From assembly GCF_026017845.1 (NCBI RefSeq), contig NZ_CP100416.1, positions 7,063,749 to 7,127,748 on the forward strand: 64,000 bases of DNA, read 5' to 3'. The translations under genes and the position numbers were made by a program. The notes under the pieces were generated by a model. The model was not told the origin of the DNA and did no database searches. It saw only the letters and a program-made list of their open reading frames with translations. Numbering within the stretch: the first letter of the stretch is position 1; each line of letters starts with the position of its first letter. Of the stretch, positions 1 to 10,421 are shown piece by piece. This DNA is from Amycolatopsis mediterranei (GTDB lineage Bacteria > Actinomycetota > Actinomycetes > Mycobacteriales > Pseudonocardiaceae).

Positions 1-20
1 CTCACCACCCGCCGCCCCCT

Positions 21-42
21 GGGGCCCCCGGGCGGGGGCCCC
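21..42. terminator. GC-only hairpin downstream of uvrB
   Basis: Ten bases, GGGGCCCCCG, are followed after two bases by their exact reverse complement, so this can form a very stable stem. No T-tract follows on either strand. It may end transcription arriving from uvrB or from a gene to the left. The rest of positions 1-264 is very GC-rich and I see no gene there. Confidence 0.3.
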
Positions 43-264
43 CGCGTCCGGGGGCCAATGGGGCGGGGCCCCCGGCCCCCCCGGCCGTGTTGGGGCTTCG
101 GATCGGGATGCAGGGTGGGGTGTGGTTGACGCGCGCGGCCCGTGCGGGGTCCTCACCCGGCTCAGCGCTGACCTGCCGCAAGGAGCATGCCCCGGCGGCC
201 CTTACCGCAGCCTGGGGCCTCCCTGCCTCGGCCCCGGGCGGCCGCCCGGCAGCCTCAGCCCCGC

Positions 265-2421
<2,157 letters not shown>

Positions 2422-2466
2422 GTCGACCAGAGTACGACGCACCACCGACAATTTCGTCGGCCCTGG

Positions 2467-3073
2467 TCAGCGGGGTCGGAACACCGTGACCGACGTGACA
2501 TCGCCGCCCTCGACGGCGCAGTGCAGGACCGCCCCGGGGACGGGGTCGTCGCCGAAGCACGAGACCAGCACCCGATCGGGACCGGTGGCTTGCACCTCGG
2601 TGCGCGGGAAGTCCGCCAGCACGCCGGCGACCTCCTCGCCCGGCGCGGCCAGGTGCGCGAGGACGACCTCACGCGGCGACGGCGGGGGCGGGATCGGCAG
2701 GCCGTGGCCTTCGAAGAGCCGGTTCAGCTGGTCGGCGGCGGAAACGGCGCGCGGGAAGCCCGCGAACGCCGCCGTCTGGACGACCGCTTCGCAGACCTCC
2801 TTCGGCGACGGAGGCGAGGCCGGTGCGGAGGTGCACGCTCAGCGGCGGGCCCACCATCCCGGCGGCGACGATCGCGGCGAGCGTGGCGGCTTCGCGCGTG
2901 CGGGCGTCGAGGGCCGGGCGTTCGTGCAGGTGGCCGTAGACCGTGCCGACGGCCAGCTCGCCCAGCGCCGGGACGGTGGCGAAGAGCGCGTCGAGACGAG
3001 CCTTCCCGCCTTCGACGAGCCCGGCGAAGTTCTCGCGGCGCCGGTCGTGGAGGTCGGCCATCGGGTCGGTCAT
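2467..3073 (-). pseudogene. Carboxymuconolactone decarboxylase-like gene with a frameshift
   Basis: The first frame starts at an ATG with a good GGGGAG ribosome site and reads MTDPMADLHDRRRENFAGL, then a CMD/AhpD-like helical segment (REAATLAAIVAAGMVGPPLS) to about position 2825. There the sense shifts frame: the continuing family-like sequence PKEVCEAVVQTAAFAGFPRA is in the next frame and runs to the TGA at 2467, followed by an extra C-terminal segment. Start to stop is 607 bases, one base over a multiple of three. The change lies in or near CTCGCCTCCGTCGCCGAAGG. It may be a real mutation or a sequencing error. Without it the product would be about 201 residues. It lies just downstream of the DUF5685 gene on the same strand. 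Confidence 0.75.
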
Positions 3074-3083
3074 GGTGCTCCCC

Positions 3084-4472
3084 TCAGCAGCTGCAGTCGC
3101 AACAGCCGCAACATTCGCAACAAGCGCCGTCACAGCCGCAGTCGCAGTCGCACCCGTCGCACGTGCTCACCGGTTTTCCGCTCCAGGGGCCAGGATAGGG
3201 ATCGCGGCAGCAGAACTGGCAGGTGCAGCACATGTAAGGCGTGAGGGCGCAGCCGAGGAAGAAGTTGCGCTTCTTGGGCGGGACGGCGAACTTCGGGTAC
3301 CAGAGGCCGCCGCCCTTGCCGTCGTGGGGGCCGGATTTGCCGGAGTCCTTGGGGCCGCCGGGTCCGCCTGGACCACCGGGACCGCCAGGGCCACCCGGGC
3401 CGCCGCCGCCCGGGCCACCCGGGCCGCGGCCGCCGGGGGCACCCGGCGGCCGGACCGGCCCCGGGGGCGCAAACCCTTGCGGCTGCGACGAACCGCTCGA
3501 GCCGGGCGGAACCTGGTGCGGGTGCTGCTGCGGCGCCGGTCCACGCCCGATCCACCCCGGCGGCGGCTGTTGCCCGGCCGGGCCGCCCGGCCGGGAGCTG
3601 TGGTCGTGGTCGTGGGACAAACCGTGGCCGAAGGCGCGCCGCACCGCTTGGCGCAGCTCGTGCACCAACAACGCGTGCACCAGCGCCGGCTCGGTGAACT
3701 GCGCCTCGCGCAACGCCAGCTCCACCCCCAGTACCGCGTCATCGCACAGCCGCCGGGCTTCCTGCGGCCCCGTTCCCGTGGCCGGCAACGGGTTCCACGC
3801 CCCGGCCGCCGCGTCGGCCGCGTAGTCCTCCACCGCGTCCAGCAGGTGGGCCACCCGGCCGAACAACCGGCCCGCCTCGGCCAGCGCCGCCGCGTTGCCC
3901 GGCTTGCCCGCCAGCTCCGCCGTCCGGGCGAACGCCGCCGCCGTCGCCCGCTCGGCGGGTTCCGTCGCCAGCAGCGGCGAATCACCCAGCCGGACCGACG
4001 ACTCCAGGGCGCCCTGCCCCTCGACCGCCTCCGTCAGGACCGTCGTGTCGAACCCCACCTGACCGCCCGTACGGCGCCCCTGCACCGTCCAGCGGGCCGC
4101 GACCCGGCGTGCGGCCGCCGCCACCGGGCGCCTGCCGAACGCCCCGTCGCCGTCCTCGACGTGGTCGCCGACCTTGGCCGCCGCCAGTACCAGGGACACC
4201 GCCGCCGCCAGCTGGGCGCCCTCGCCGCGGGCCACCGAGGCCGTCCGCATGCCGCGCAGCGGGCACGGGCCCGCTTCGCGCCGGCCGTCCCCGCGCGGTG
4301 TCTGCGCCTCGACCAGCACCGAGATGATCAGCCCGTCGTAGTTGGTGACCACGCGGGCGAACTGGCCGTGTTCGTCGCGCAGCGTGAGGCACAGCCCGCA
4401 CAGGTGGGCCAGCCAATCCGCGTGCAGGCCGTCCGCCAGCCGGTGCCGGCACGGCCTGATGATCCCGAACAT
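3084..4472 (-). CDS. DUF5685 family protein with proline/glycine linker and cysteine-rich tail
   Basis: The N-terminal half (MFGIIRPCRHRL, then HLCGLCLTLRDEHGQ and VVTNYDGLIISVL) matches my memory of the actinobacterial DUF5685 family, whose function is unknown to me. Conserved Cys residues occur in PCRHRL, CGLC and GPCPLRG. From roughly residue 300 the protein becomes low-complexity Pro/Gly, with runs of GPGGPGG, and it ends in about 58 residues holding about 19 cysteines (CCTCQFCC, then CDGCDCDCGCDG and CCECCGCCDCSC). There is no signal peptide. Such a tail could bind metal, metallothionein-style, or form a metal cluster; that is inference. The decayed CMD-like gene follows 11 bases downstream. 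Confidence 0.8.
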   Translation of the reverse strand: MFGIIRPCRHRLADGLHADWLAHLCGLCLTLRDEHGQFARVVTNYDGLIISVLVEAQTPRGDGRREAGPCPLRGMRTASVARGEGAQLAAAVSLVLAAAKVGDHVEDGDGAFGRRPVAAAARRVAARWTVQGRRTGGQVGFDTTVLTEAVEGQGALESSVRLGDSPLLATEPAERATAAAFARTAELAGKPGNAAALAEAGRLFGRVAHLLDAVEDYAADAAAGAWNPLPATGTGPQEARRLCDDAVLGVELALREAQFTEPALVHALLVHELRQAVRRAFGHGLSHDHDHSSRPGGPAGQQPPPGWIGRGPAPQQHPHQVPPGSSGSSQPQGFAPPGPVRPPGAPGGRGPGGPGGGGPGGPGGPGGPGGPGGPKDSGKSGPHDGKGGGLWYPKFAVPPKKRNFFLGCALTPYMCCTCQFCCRDPYPGPWSGKPVSTCDGCDCDCGCDGACCECCGCCDCSC

Positions 4473-4567
4473 CCCCAGTTCCCCCTCGTTCCCGAAGCTC
4501 GGCGCACCTTAGCCCGAACGCGTGACGACCGGGGCGGGAGTTCGCGTTTCGTGACCGGCCCGGCAGG

Positions 4568-5095
4568 ATGACCCGCATGGCCGCACTGCACCCCCCGAAG
4601 GTCGAGATCTTCGACCCCGCCGCGCGCGCGAACATCGACCCGAAGGGCATCCTGCGGGAGGTCGAGGAGTTCCGCGAGGAGCCGTTCGGCCTGTACCTCG
4701 CCCGGCCGACCCCGGGCCGCGCCCAGTTCCACTACCTCGAGTCGTGGCTGGTGCCCGGGCTCGGCCTCCGCTTCACCGACTTCTGGTTCTCCCCCGGCCA
4801 CGAACGCGACCAGGACTTCTACCTCGACGTCGTCCGCGTCCACCGCGACGGCCCGCGCTGGGTCGCCGCCGATCTCTACGTCGACATCGTGCTCAAGGAC
4901 AAGCTCTCCCTCCGGGTGATCGACACCGACGAGCTCCTCGAGGCCCTCGAAGCGGGTCTCGTCACCGCCGAAGAGGCAGAGGTCGCGCTGAAGACCACCT
5001 ACACCGCCGTCGAGGGGCTGGCCGCGCACGGCTACGACCTCACGGCCTGGCTGTCCACCCTCGACATCGCGCTGACCTGGCGGCGCCGCCCGTAG
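4568..5095 (+). CDS. DUF402 domain protein, putative nucleotide phosphatase
   Basis: The 175-residue protein has the DUF402 beta-barrel signature: FHYLESWLVPGLGLRFTDFW, then DFYLDVVRVHRDG and WVAADLYVDIVLKD, with the acidic residues that in characterised relatives (FomD, staphylococcal Ntdp) bind two metals and hydrolyse nucleoside di- or triphosphates or phosphoanhydrides. The substrate here is unknown. Two in-frame ATGs lie three codons apart; both are possible and the first is given. It is divergent from the DUF5685 gene and convergent with coaE. Confidence 0.75.
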   Translation: MTRMAALHPPKVEIFDPAARANIDPKGILREVEEFREEPFGLYLARPTPGRAQFHYLESWLVPGLGLRFTDFWFSPGHERDQDFYLDVVRVHRDGPRWVAADLYVDIVLKDKLSLRVIDTDELLEALEAGLVTAEEAEVALKTTYTAVEGLAAHGYDLTAWLSTLDIALTWRRRP

Positions 5096-5148
5096 CCTCG
5101 GCGGCTGCCCAGCGCCGGGAGCCGAACACAGCTCGGGGACCTGCGCGC

Positions 5149-6333
5149 CTACGGCGTCCAGCCGGTGGCGGCCGCCCACTTCTCCGCGCGGGCGAACGCG
5201 GCGTCGACCCACTCCTGCTTCTCGTCGGCGTACGCCTCGAACGTGCCGTCGGCGGCGTGCGCCTCGGCCAGCCGCAGCTTCACGTCGCGGTAGTCGTCGC
5301 GCTCGTCCGGGTTCGCGCGCAGGAAGTCGCGGAAGAGCAGCGCTAGCCGCCAAGCGGGCGTCTCCCTCGACCGGACGTGCAGGTTCACCGGGCGCCGCGG
5401 GTCGGCGCCGACGTGCAGCCGCTTGGGCCACGTCCCGGTGCCGTCCTGGGCGTCGTCGCCCCAGTCGCCCTCCAGCCGCGGGAACCCGGCGTCGGCCAGC
5501 AGCCCGCCCAGCGTGTCCGCGTCGTCCAAAGTGGACACCGTGAGCTGCAGGTCGAGGATGTCCTTGGCGGGCAGCCCGGGCACGGCCGTCGACCCGATGT
5601 GATCCGCGCGGTGGGCCAGCCCGCCCGCCGCGGTGCGGACGCGGGCCAGGACCCGCTCGGCCTGGGCCGGCCAGCCGAGGTCGTACTCGGCGATCTTCGG
5701 CGACATGGGGGGCCGCGGCCGGCGCAGCCGCACGTTGGCCTCGAACGGCACCAGCCGGTCCGCCCACAGCGCGTCGACCTCGGCGAGCACGGCGTCTTCG
5801 GCGCCGCCGTTGTCCAGCCAGACGTCCGCGACGGCACGGCGCTGTTCGGTGCTTGCCTGCGCCCGGATCCGCGCCCGGGCGTCCTCCTCGGCCATCCCGC
5901 GGGCCGACACCAGCCGCCGCACCCGCACCTCGACCGGGGCGTCGACGACCACGACCAGGTGGTAGGCCGTCGCGAGGCCGTTCTCGACCAGCAGCGGGAT
6001 GTCGTGGACGATGATCGCGTCCGGCTTCGCGGCCGCCATCAGCTCCCCGGTCCGGGCGCCGACCAGGGGGTGCACGATCGCGTTCAGCCGGTGCCGCGAC
6101 TCGTCGTCGGCGAACGCCTTCGCGGCGAGCACGGGCCGGTCGAGCGAGCCGTCCGCGGCCAGGATCTCCGGGCCGAACTCCGCGACCAGCCGGGCGAGCC
6201 CTTCGGTCCCGGGTTCGACCACCTCACGGGCGATCCGGTCGGAGTCCACCAGCACCGCGCCGTGTTCGGCGAGCCGGTTCGCCACGGTCGACTTCCCGGC
6301 CCCGATCCCACCCGTCAACCCCACACGCAACAT
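5149..6333 (-). CDS. coaE: Dephospho-CoA kinase with C-terminal GrpB-like (UPF0157) domain
   Basis: CoaE phosphorylates dephospho-CoA, the last step of coenzyme A synthesis. The P-loop GGIGAGKST lies at residues 8-16, followed by DSDRIAREVV and HDIPLLVEN, all typical of the kinase. From about residue 205 a second domain begins (YDLGWPAQAERVL, HIGSTAVPGLPAKDILDLQL), which is the GrpB/UPF0157 nucleotidyltransferase-like fold. The same fusion is known in mycobacterial CoaE. The ATG giving MLRVGLTGG is chosen; a GTG six codons upstream is also in frame. It sits between rpsA and uvrB as in many actinobacteria. Confidence 0.95.
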   Translation of the reverse strand: MLRVGLTGGIGAGKSTVANRLAEHGAVLVDSDRIAREVVEPGTEGLARLVAEFGPEILAADGSLDRPVLAAKAFADDESRHRLNAIVHPLVGARTGELMAAAKPDAIIVHDIPLLVENGLATAYHLVVVVDAPVEVRVRRLVSARGMAEEDARARIRAQASTEQRRAVADVWLDNGGAEDAVLAEVDALWADRLVPFEANVRLRRPRPPMSPKIAEYDLGWPAQAERVLARVRTAAGGLAHRADHIGSTAVPGLPAKDILDLQLTVSTLDDADTLGGLLADAGFPRLEGDWGDDAQDGTGTWPKRLHVGADPRRPVNLHVRSRETPAWRLALLFRDFLRANPDERDDYRDVKLRLAEAHAADGTFEAYADEKQEWVDAAFARAEKWAAATGWTP

Positions 6334-6380
6334 GCCGATCACCCTAGTCACGCGGCGGTCGCACCCTCCGTGGACATGTC

Positions 6381-6420
6381 CGGTCAGATCCGGTCAGATC
6401 CGGTCAGATCCGGTCAGATC
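6381..6420. repeat. Four perfect tandem copies of a 10-bp unit
   Basis: The unit CGGTCAGATC occurs four times head to tail, upstream of the start of coaE and upstream of the small ORFs on the plus strand. Ten-base periodicity equals one helical turn, so it could be a stacked binding site or simply a slippage-prone microsatellite. Confidence 0.9.
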
Positions 6421-6522
6421 TGCGCCATTTGCGTGACAAGTGGGAAAATGTCGTAACACTCAGCTGGTCTGTTCGACTTCTCCGGCAAGTGCGCCGCGGG
6501 GCGCGCGACCGAGGGAGGAACC

Positions 6523-6612
6523 ATGAAGGAGCTTCGTTTCCGCAGACCGGCCGCCGCGGCGACACCGCCGAGGTGCGCGACGAGGTGGGTCGACAAGGTC
6601 TGGTTCGTCTGA
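6523..6612 (+). CDS. Small ORF, 29 residues, basic
   Basis: An ATG preceded by the strong ribosome site GGGAGGAACC opens a 29-codon frame starting MKELRFRRPAAAAT and ending WVDKVWFV. The peptide is basic with a hydrophobic C-terminus. The next ORF starts 19 bases downstream on the same strand, so this could be a short first gene or a leader peptide. I do not recognise it; the ribosome site is the main support. Confidence 0.4.
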   Translation: MKELRFRRPAAAATPPRCATRWVDKVWFV

Positions 6613-6631
6613 CCGCGGCCGAGGGGGGCCG

Positions 6632-6904
6632 GTGAGGATGACGAAGATCAGCAGTGCGGCCGCCGTCCTGCTGTGCGCGGGCGGGCTCGCCGTGGCGGTG
6701 CCCGAAGCCGCGGCGGCCCCGCACGCCCCGGTGGCGCGCGTGGGCTCGCCGCCGGCGCAGTGCCTGTCGGGCGTCCGCCGGGTGCAGGTGACGTACCGGC
6801 ACACCCCGGCGAGGCGGCACATCCCGGCGCGGCGGCTGTATGTCGTGCGAAGCGTGTGGATCCCGTTCATCACGTCGGGCGGCGTTCTATGCCTGAAAAG
6901 CTGA
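6632..6904 (+). CDS. Small putative secreted protein
   Basis: The 90-residue product begins MRMTKISSAAAVLLCAGGL and continues to an alanine-rich stretch (PEAAAAPHAP) that fits a Sec signal peptide cleaved near residue 29. The mature part of about 60 residues is basic, with two cysteines (PPAQCLSG and VLCLKS) that could form one disulfide. The start could be the GTG given or the ATG two codons later; GAGGGGGGCC upstream is a plausible ribosome site. No family recognised. Confidence 0.5.
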   Translation: MRMTKISSAAAVLLCAGGLAVAVPEAAAAPHAPVARVGSPPAQCLSGVRRVQVTYRHTPARRHIPARRLYVVRSVWIPFITSGGVLCLKS

Positions 6905-7027
6905 GGATCCGCAAGTCGATCGTGACGCGTGACTCAACCGATATCCGGACACGCCGCGTTGCTTACCCACCTCGAACCGCGCCAGTGCGTACGGTGCGCG
7001 CGACAGCGTCGCCCACGCGGAGGAACG

Positions 7028-7276
7028 ATGGCGGACAGCAAGCACGCCGGGAGGCACCGGCTCGGCACGCCGGGGCTGGTGCACTGCGTGGTCCACCGCC
7101 CGGTGGCCGAGGCACTGGCGGACTACCGGCGGACCTGGCTGAGCACGCTGCTGGTCCCGGCCAAGCACAGCTTCGCCGGCCTCCGCCGCAAGGCTCGCGC
7201 CGCGGCGCTCGAGCGCATCTGGGTGCCGTCGGTCAGCACGCGTGGCCCGGTCGCGGTGACCGTGCGCGCCGCCTGA
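7028..7276 (+). CDS. Hypothetical basic protein, 82 residues
   Basis: An ATG follows the strong ribosome site GGAGGAACG and opens MADSKHAGRHRLGTPGLVHC. The protein has about fourteen arginines and lysines, no signal peptide and no recognised domain. The same frame is open further upstream, but the ribosome site decides the start. It is convergent with the OsmC gene 25 bases away. Confidence 0.5.
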   Translation: MADSKHAGRHRLGTPGLVHCVVHRPVAEALADYRRTWLSTLLVPAKHSFAGLRRKARAAALERIWVPSVSTRGPVAVTVRAA

Positions 7277-7300
7277 CGCCCTCGCCACCCGGAAGCGTGG

Positions 7301-7747
7301 TCAGCGGCCGGTTTCCCGCGTTTCGATCGAGATCTCCGACGACAGCGTGCGGTGCACCGGGCACTTGTCGGCGATCAGCATGAGCCTGGCGCGCTGCTCG
7401 TCGTCGAGGTCGCCTTCGAGTTCGATCTCGCGGGTGATCCGGCTGAGCAGGCCGCGCTCGGTCTCGCACCGCGCGCAGTCTTCGGCGTGGATGCGGTCGT
7501 GGCGCAGCCGGACGGTCGCCCGGGTCAGCGGGATGCCCTTGCGGTCGGCGTACATCCGCAGCGTGATCGCGGTGCACGAACCCAGCGACGCGAGCAGGAG
7601 CTCGTACGGGTTCGGCCCCGCGTCGGCGCCCCCGACAGCGACCGGTTCGTCGACGAGCAGCGTGTGGGTCGCCGTGGCGACCTGCTGTGTGTAGGTGCCG
7701 TCGCCACTCGCGGTGACGACGACGGTGCCGGGCTCGGGGTGATCCAT
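7301..7747 (-). CDS. OsmC/Ohr family peroxiredoxin-like protein
   Basis: OsmC proteins reduce organic hydroperoxides with a pair of cysteines. Here the family pattern GPNPYELLLASLGSCTAITLRMYADRKG contains the first cysteine, and ADKCPVHRTL near the C-terminus contains the second. The start MDHPEPG is chosen because it is preceded by AGAGGACTTC; upstream in-frame codons have no such site. It is divergent from a TetR-family gene 154 bases away, which may control it. Confidence 0.88.
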   Translation of the reverse strand: MDHPEPGTVVVTASGDGTYTQQVATATHTLLVDEPVAVGGADAGPNPYELLLASLGSCTAITLRMYADRKGIPLTRATVRLRHDRIHAEDCARCETERGLLSRITREIELEGDLDDEQRARLMLIADKCPVHRTLSSEISIETRETGR

Positions 7748-7901
7748 CCGCCTGAAGTCCTCTCGAGTGGCGCCCACCGGGCGGGACGCCGCCGATCCGG
7801 ACATCCGGCGCATTCCCAAGATGCGGCGGATATCGTATCTTCTGCTGCGGATGGGTCACCCGGACGCCGCCTGCGCCCGGCAGCCGCAAAGGGGGTGCGC
7901 C

Positions 7902-8537
7902 GTGGCTACCAGGCACTTGCCGATGCGTCCGGCCGACCATGGCGGCCGCGAGCGCTACCTCGACGCGGCGTTGTCGGTGCTCGTGAACCGCGGGGTCCCC
8001 GGCCTGACCGTCCGCGGTGTGGCCGAGGCGGCCGGCGCGTCGACACTCTCGGTCTACGCCCGCTTCGGCGGCCGCGCCGGCCTGCTCGACGCCCTGTACG
8101 AGCGCACCTTCGACTCGCTGCGGGAGCTGCTGGAAGGGCTGCCGCCGTCGAGCCAGGACGGCGTCGCGGATCTGCTGCACCTGGCGCTGGAGTACCGGCA
8201 CTTCGCCCGCGAGAGCCCGACCCGCTACGCGCTGATGTTCGAGCGCCCGGTGCCCGGGTTCGACCCGGATCCGGCGCTGCGGTCGGCGGTGCTGCGCACG
8301 ACGTTCACCTTGTTCATCGCCCGGGTCCAGCGGGTCTGCCTGCCCGGCGCGGACGCCCGGTCGGTGGCGTACCAGCTGTGGACGGCCATCCACGGCCTCG
8401 TCAGCGCGGAACTGCTGATGGCCTCGCGGCGGCCGCTGCCGGACTGGTTCATCCCGCCGACCGAAGAAGCCCACGAACAGATGTACCGCGACGGCGTCAC
8501 CGCCATGATCACCGGCCTCGGCCTGCGCAACCGCTGA
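7902..8537 (+). CDS. TetR family transcriptional regulator
   Basis: The N-terminal helix-turn-helix is clear: ALSVLVNRGVPGLTVRGVAEAAGASTLSVYARFGGRAGLLDAL spans roughly residues 20-62. The C-terminal part resembles the TetR_C ligand-binding region with RYALMFERPVPGFDPDP. The GTG start with GGGGGTGCGCC upstream is preferred over an earlier ATG in the same frame. It is transcribed divergently from the OsmC gene, so it may repress that gene and itself; no clear inverted repeat operator stands out in the gap. Confidence 0.85.
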   Translation: MATRHLPMRPADHGGRERYLDAALSVLVNRGVPGLTVRGVAEAAGASTLSVYARFGGRAGLLDALYERTFDSLRELLEGLPPSSQDGVADLLHLALEYRHFARESPTRYALMFERPVPGFDPDPALRSAVLRTTFTLFIARVQRVCLPGADARSVAYQLWTAIHGLVSAELLMASRRPLPDWFIPPTEEAHEQMYRDGVTAMITGLGLRNR

Positions 8538-8550
8538 CCCGGGAAACGAA

Positions 8551-8581
8551 GAACCCCCGGTCCGCTGGGGACCGGGGGTTC
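8551..8581. terminator. Bidirectional terminator between TetR gene and rpsA
   Basis: GAACCCCCGGTCC is repeated as its exact reverse complement after a five-base loop, a 13-bp stem between two convergent genes. Short T- and A-containing flanks follow on both sides. Confidence 0.8.
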
Positions 8582-8605
8582 TCGTTCAGCTCAGCGAGCT
8601 AGTGC

Positions 8606-10105
8606 TCACGCACCGCCGGAGAGCTTCTCGCGGAGCGCCGCGAGCTGCTCGTCGGAGGCGAGGGTGCCACCGCTGCTCTTCGTGTCGGTCGCGGTCGAGC
8701 CCGAGGTGTAGCTTTCCGCGCCACCCTCGATGCCCGTCGCCGCGTCGGCCGCCGCTTCCGCGTCGGCCTCGACGGCCTTCTGGACCTGCTTCATGTGGGC
8801 CTCGTAACGAGTGTGCGCCTCGGCGTACTGGCGCTCCCACTCCTCACGCTGCTTGTCGAAGCCTTCCTGCCACTCCTGGGTGTCCGGGTCGAAGCCTTCG
8901 GGGTAGATGTAGTTGCCCTCGGCGTCGTACTCGGCGGCCATGCCGTACTGGGTCGGGTCGAACTCGGTGTCCGGCGTGACACCCTCGTTCGCCTGCTTCA
9001 GCGACAGCGAGATGCGACGACGCTCGAGGTCGATGTCGATGACCTTGACCATGACGTCGCCGTTGACCTGGACGACCTGCTCCGGGATCTCGACGTGGCG
9101 CTCGGCCAGCTCCGAGATGTGGACCAGACCCTCGATGCCCTCTTCGACGCGCACGAACGCACCGAACGGAACCAGCTTGGTGACCTTGCCCGGCACGATC
9201 TGACCGATCGCGTGGGTGCGGGCGAACTGGCGCCACGGGTCTTCCTGGGTCGCCTTCAGCGACAGCGAGACGCGCTCGCGGTCCATGTCGACGTCCAGGA
9301 CCTCGACCGTGACCTCCTGGCCGACCTCGACGACCTCGGACGGGTGGTCGATGTGCTTCCAGGACAGCTCGGAGACGTGCACCAGGCCGTCGACGCCACC
9401 CAGGTCCACGAAGGCACCGAAGTTGACGATGGACGACACGACGCCCTTGCGGACCTGGCCCTTGGCGAGCGCGTTGAGGAACTCGCTGCGCACCTCGGAC
9501 TGGGTCTGCTCGAGGTAGGCGCGGCGGGACAGGACCACGTTGTTGCGGTTCTTGTCCAGCTCGATGATCTTCGCCTCGAGCTCGCGGCCGACGTACGGCT
9601 GCAGGTCGCGCACGCGGCGCATCTCGACCAGGGAAGCGGGGAGGAAGCCGCGCAGGCCGATGTCCAGGATGAGGCCGCCCTTGACGACCTCGATGACGGT
9701 GCCCTTGACGGGCTCGTCCTTCTCCTTGAGCTCCTCGATCGTGCCCCAGGCGCGCTCGTACTGCGCGCGCTTCTTGGACAGGATCAGACGGCCTTCCTTG
9801 TCCTCCTTCTGGAGAACCAGGGCTTCGACCTCATCGCCGACGGTGACAACCTCAGCCGGGTCGACATCGTGCTTGATGGAGAGCTCACGCGAGGGGATGA
9901 CACCCTCGGTCTTGTAGCCGATGTCGAGCAGGACCTCGTCGCGGTCGACCTTGACGATCGTGCCTTCGACGATGTCACCATCGTTGAAGTACTTGATCGT
10001 CTTGTCGATAGCCGCGAGGAAATCTTCCTCCGACCCGATGTCGTTGATGGCGACCTGCGGGGCCCCAACGGGGGCGGTCGGGGCGGTGGCGGTGTCGGTG
10101 GTCAT
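8606..10105 (-). CDS. rpsA: 30S ribosomal protein S1
   Basis: The 499-residue protein has four consecutive S1 RNA-binding repeats: GDIVEGTIVKVDRDEVLLDIGYK (about 40-60), then the GTVIEVVKGGLILDIGLRGF, GVVSSIVNFGAFVDLGGVDG and GKVTKLVPFGAFVRVEEGIEG repeats, as in other actinobacterial S1 proteins. The last about 100 residues are acidic and of low complexity. S1 helps bind mRNA at initiation. The start MTTDTATAPTA is chosen; the frame is open upstream but family members begin here. The gene ends at the shared terminator. Confidence 0.97.
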   Translation of the reverse strand: MTTDTATAPTAPVGAPQVAINDIGSEEDFLAAIDKTIKYFNDGDIVEGTIVKVDRDEVLLDIGYKTEGVIPSRELSIKHDVDPAEVVTVGDEVEALVLQKEDKEGRLILSKKRAQYERAWGTIEELKEKDEPVKGTVIEVVKGGLILDIGLRGFLPASLVEMRRVRDLQPYVGRELEAKIIELDKNRNNVVLSRRAYLEQTQSEVRSEFLNALAKGQVRKGVVSSIVNFGAFVDLGGVDGLVHVSELSWKHIDHPSEVVEVGQEVTVEVLDVDMDRERVSLSLKATQEDPWRQFARTHAIGQIVPGKVTKLVPFGAFVRVEEGIEGLVHISELAERHVEIPEQVVQVNGDVMVKVIDIDLERRRISLSLKQANEGVTPDTEFDPTQYGMAAEYDAEGNYIYPEGFDPDTQEWQEGFDKQREEWERQYAEAHTRYEAHMKQVQKAVEADAEAAADAATGIEGGAESYTSGSTATDTKSSGGTLASDEQLAALREKLSGGA

Positions 10106-10421
10106 TAGGCGGGTTGCTCCGGTGGATGGGATCGAGGGTTGGCAGTTGTCGACGCGATGGGCGGCATGCGGCGACCCTGCAAGCAAACGTCCACCAGTGA
10201 ACGACCGCGGCATGACCCCGCATACGGTGCGCGACCCGAGTCCCAACCAGAAGCTGAGCGGAAGGCAGCGCGAACCCACTGCGCTAACACTTATCCTACG
10301 CGGCAGCCGCTAGGCGGCACAATCAGGGTCCCCCTGGCTCGCTAAGGTCCTCGCGGAAGCAAACCGCACGCACGAGGATGCCGGTGGAGCGAGCAGGCCA
10401 CCGGGGACCGGAGACACCATC
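10106..10421. promoter_or_regulatory. Divergent intergenic region of rpsA and a methyltransferase
   Basis: This gap separates two divergent genes and must hold both promoters. On the minus strand a TAGGAT box (10298-10293) lies about 190 bases before the rpsA start and could be its -10 element; the -35 is unclear. I see no gene, RNA or strong hairpin. The long rpsA leader might carry autoregulatory structure, which I cannot judge by eye. Confidence 0.35.
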
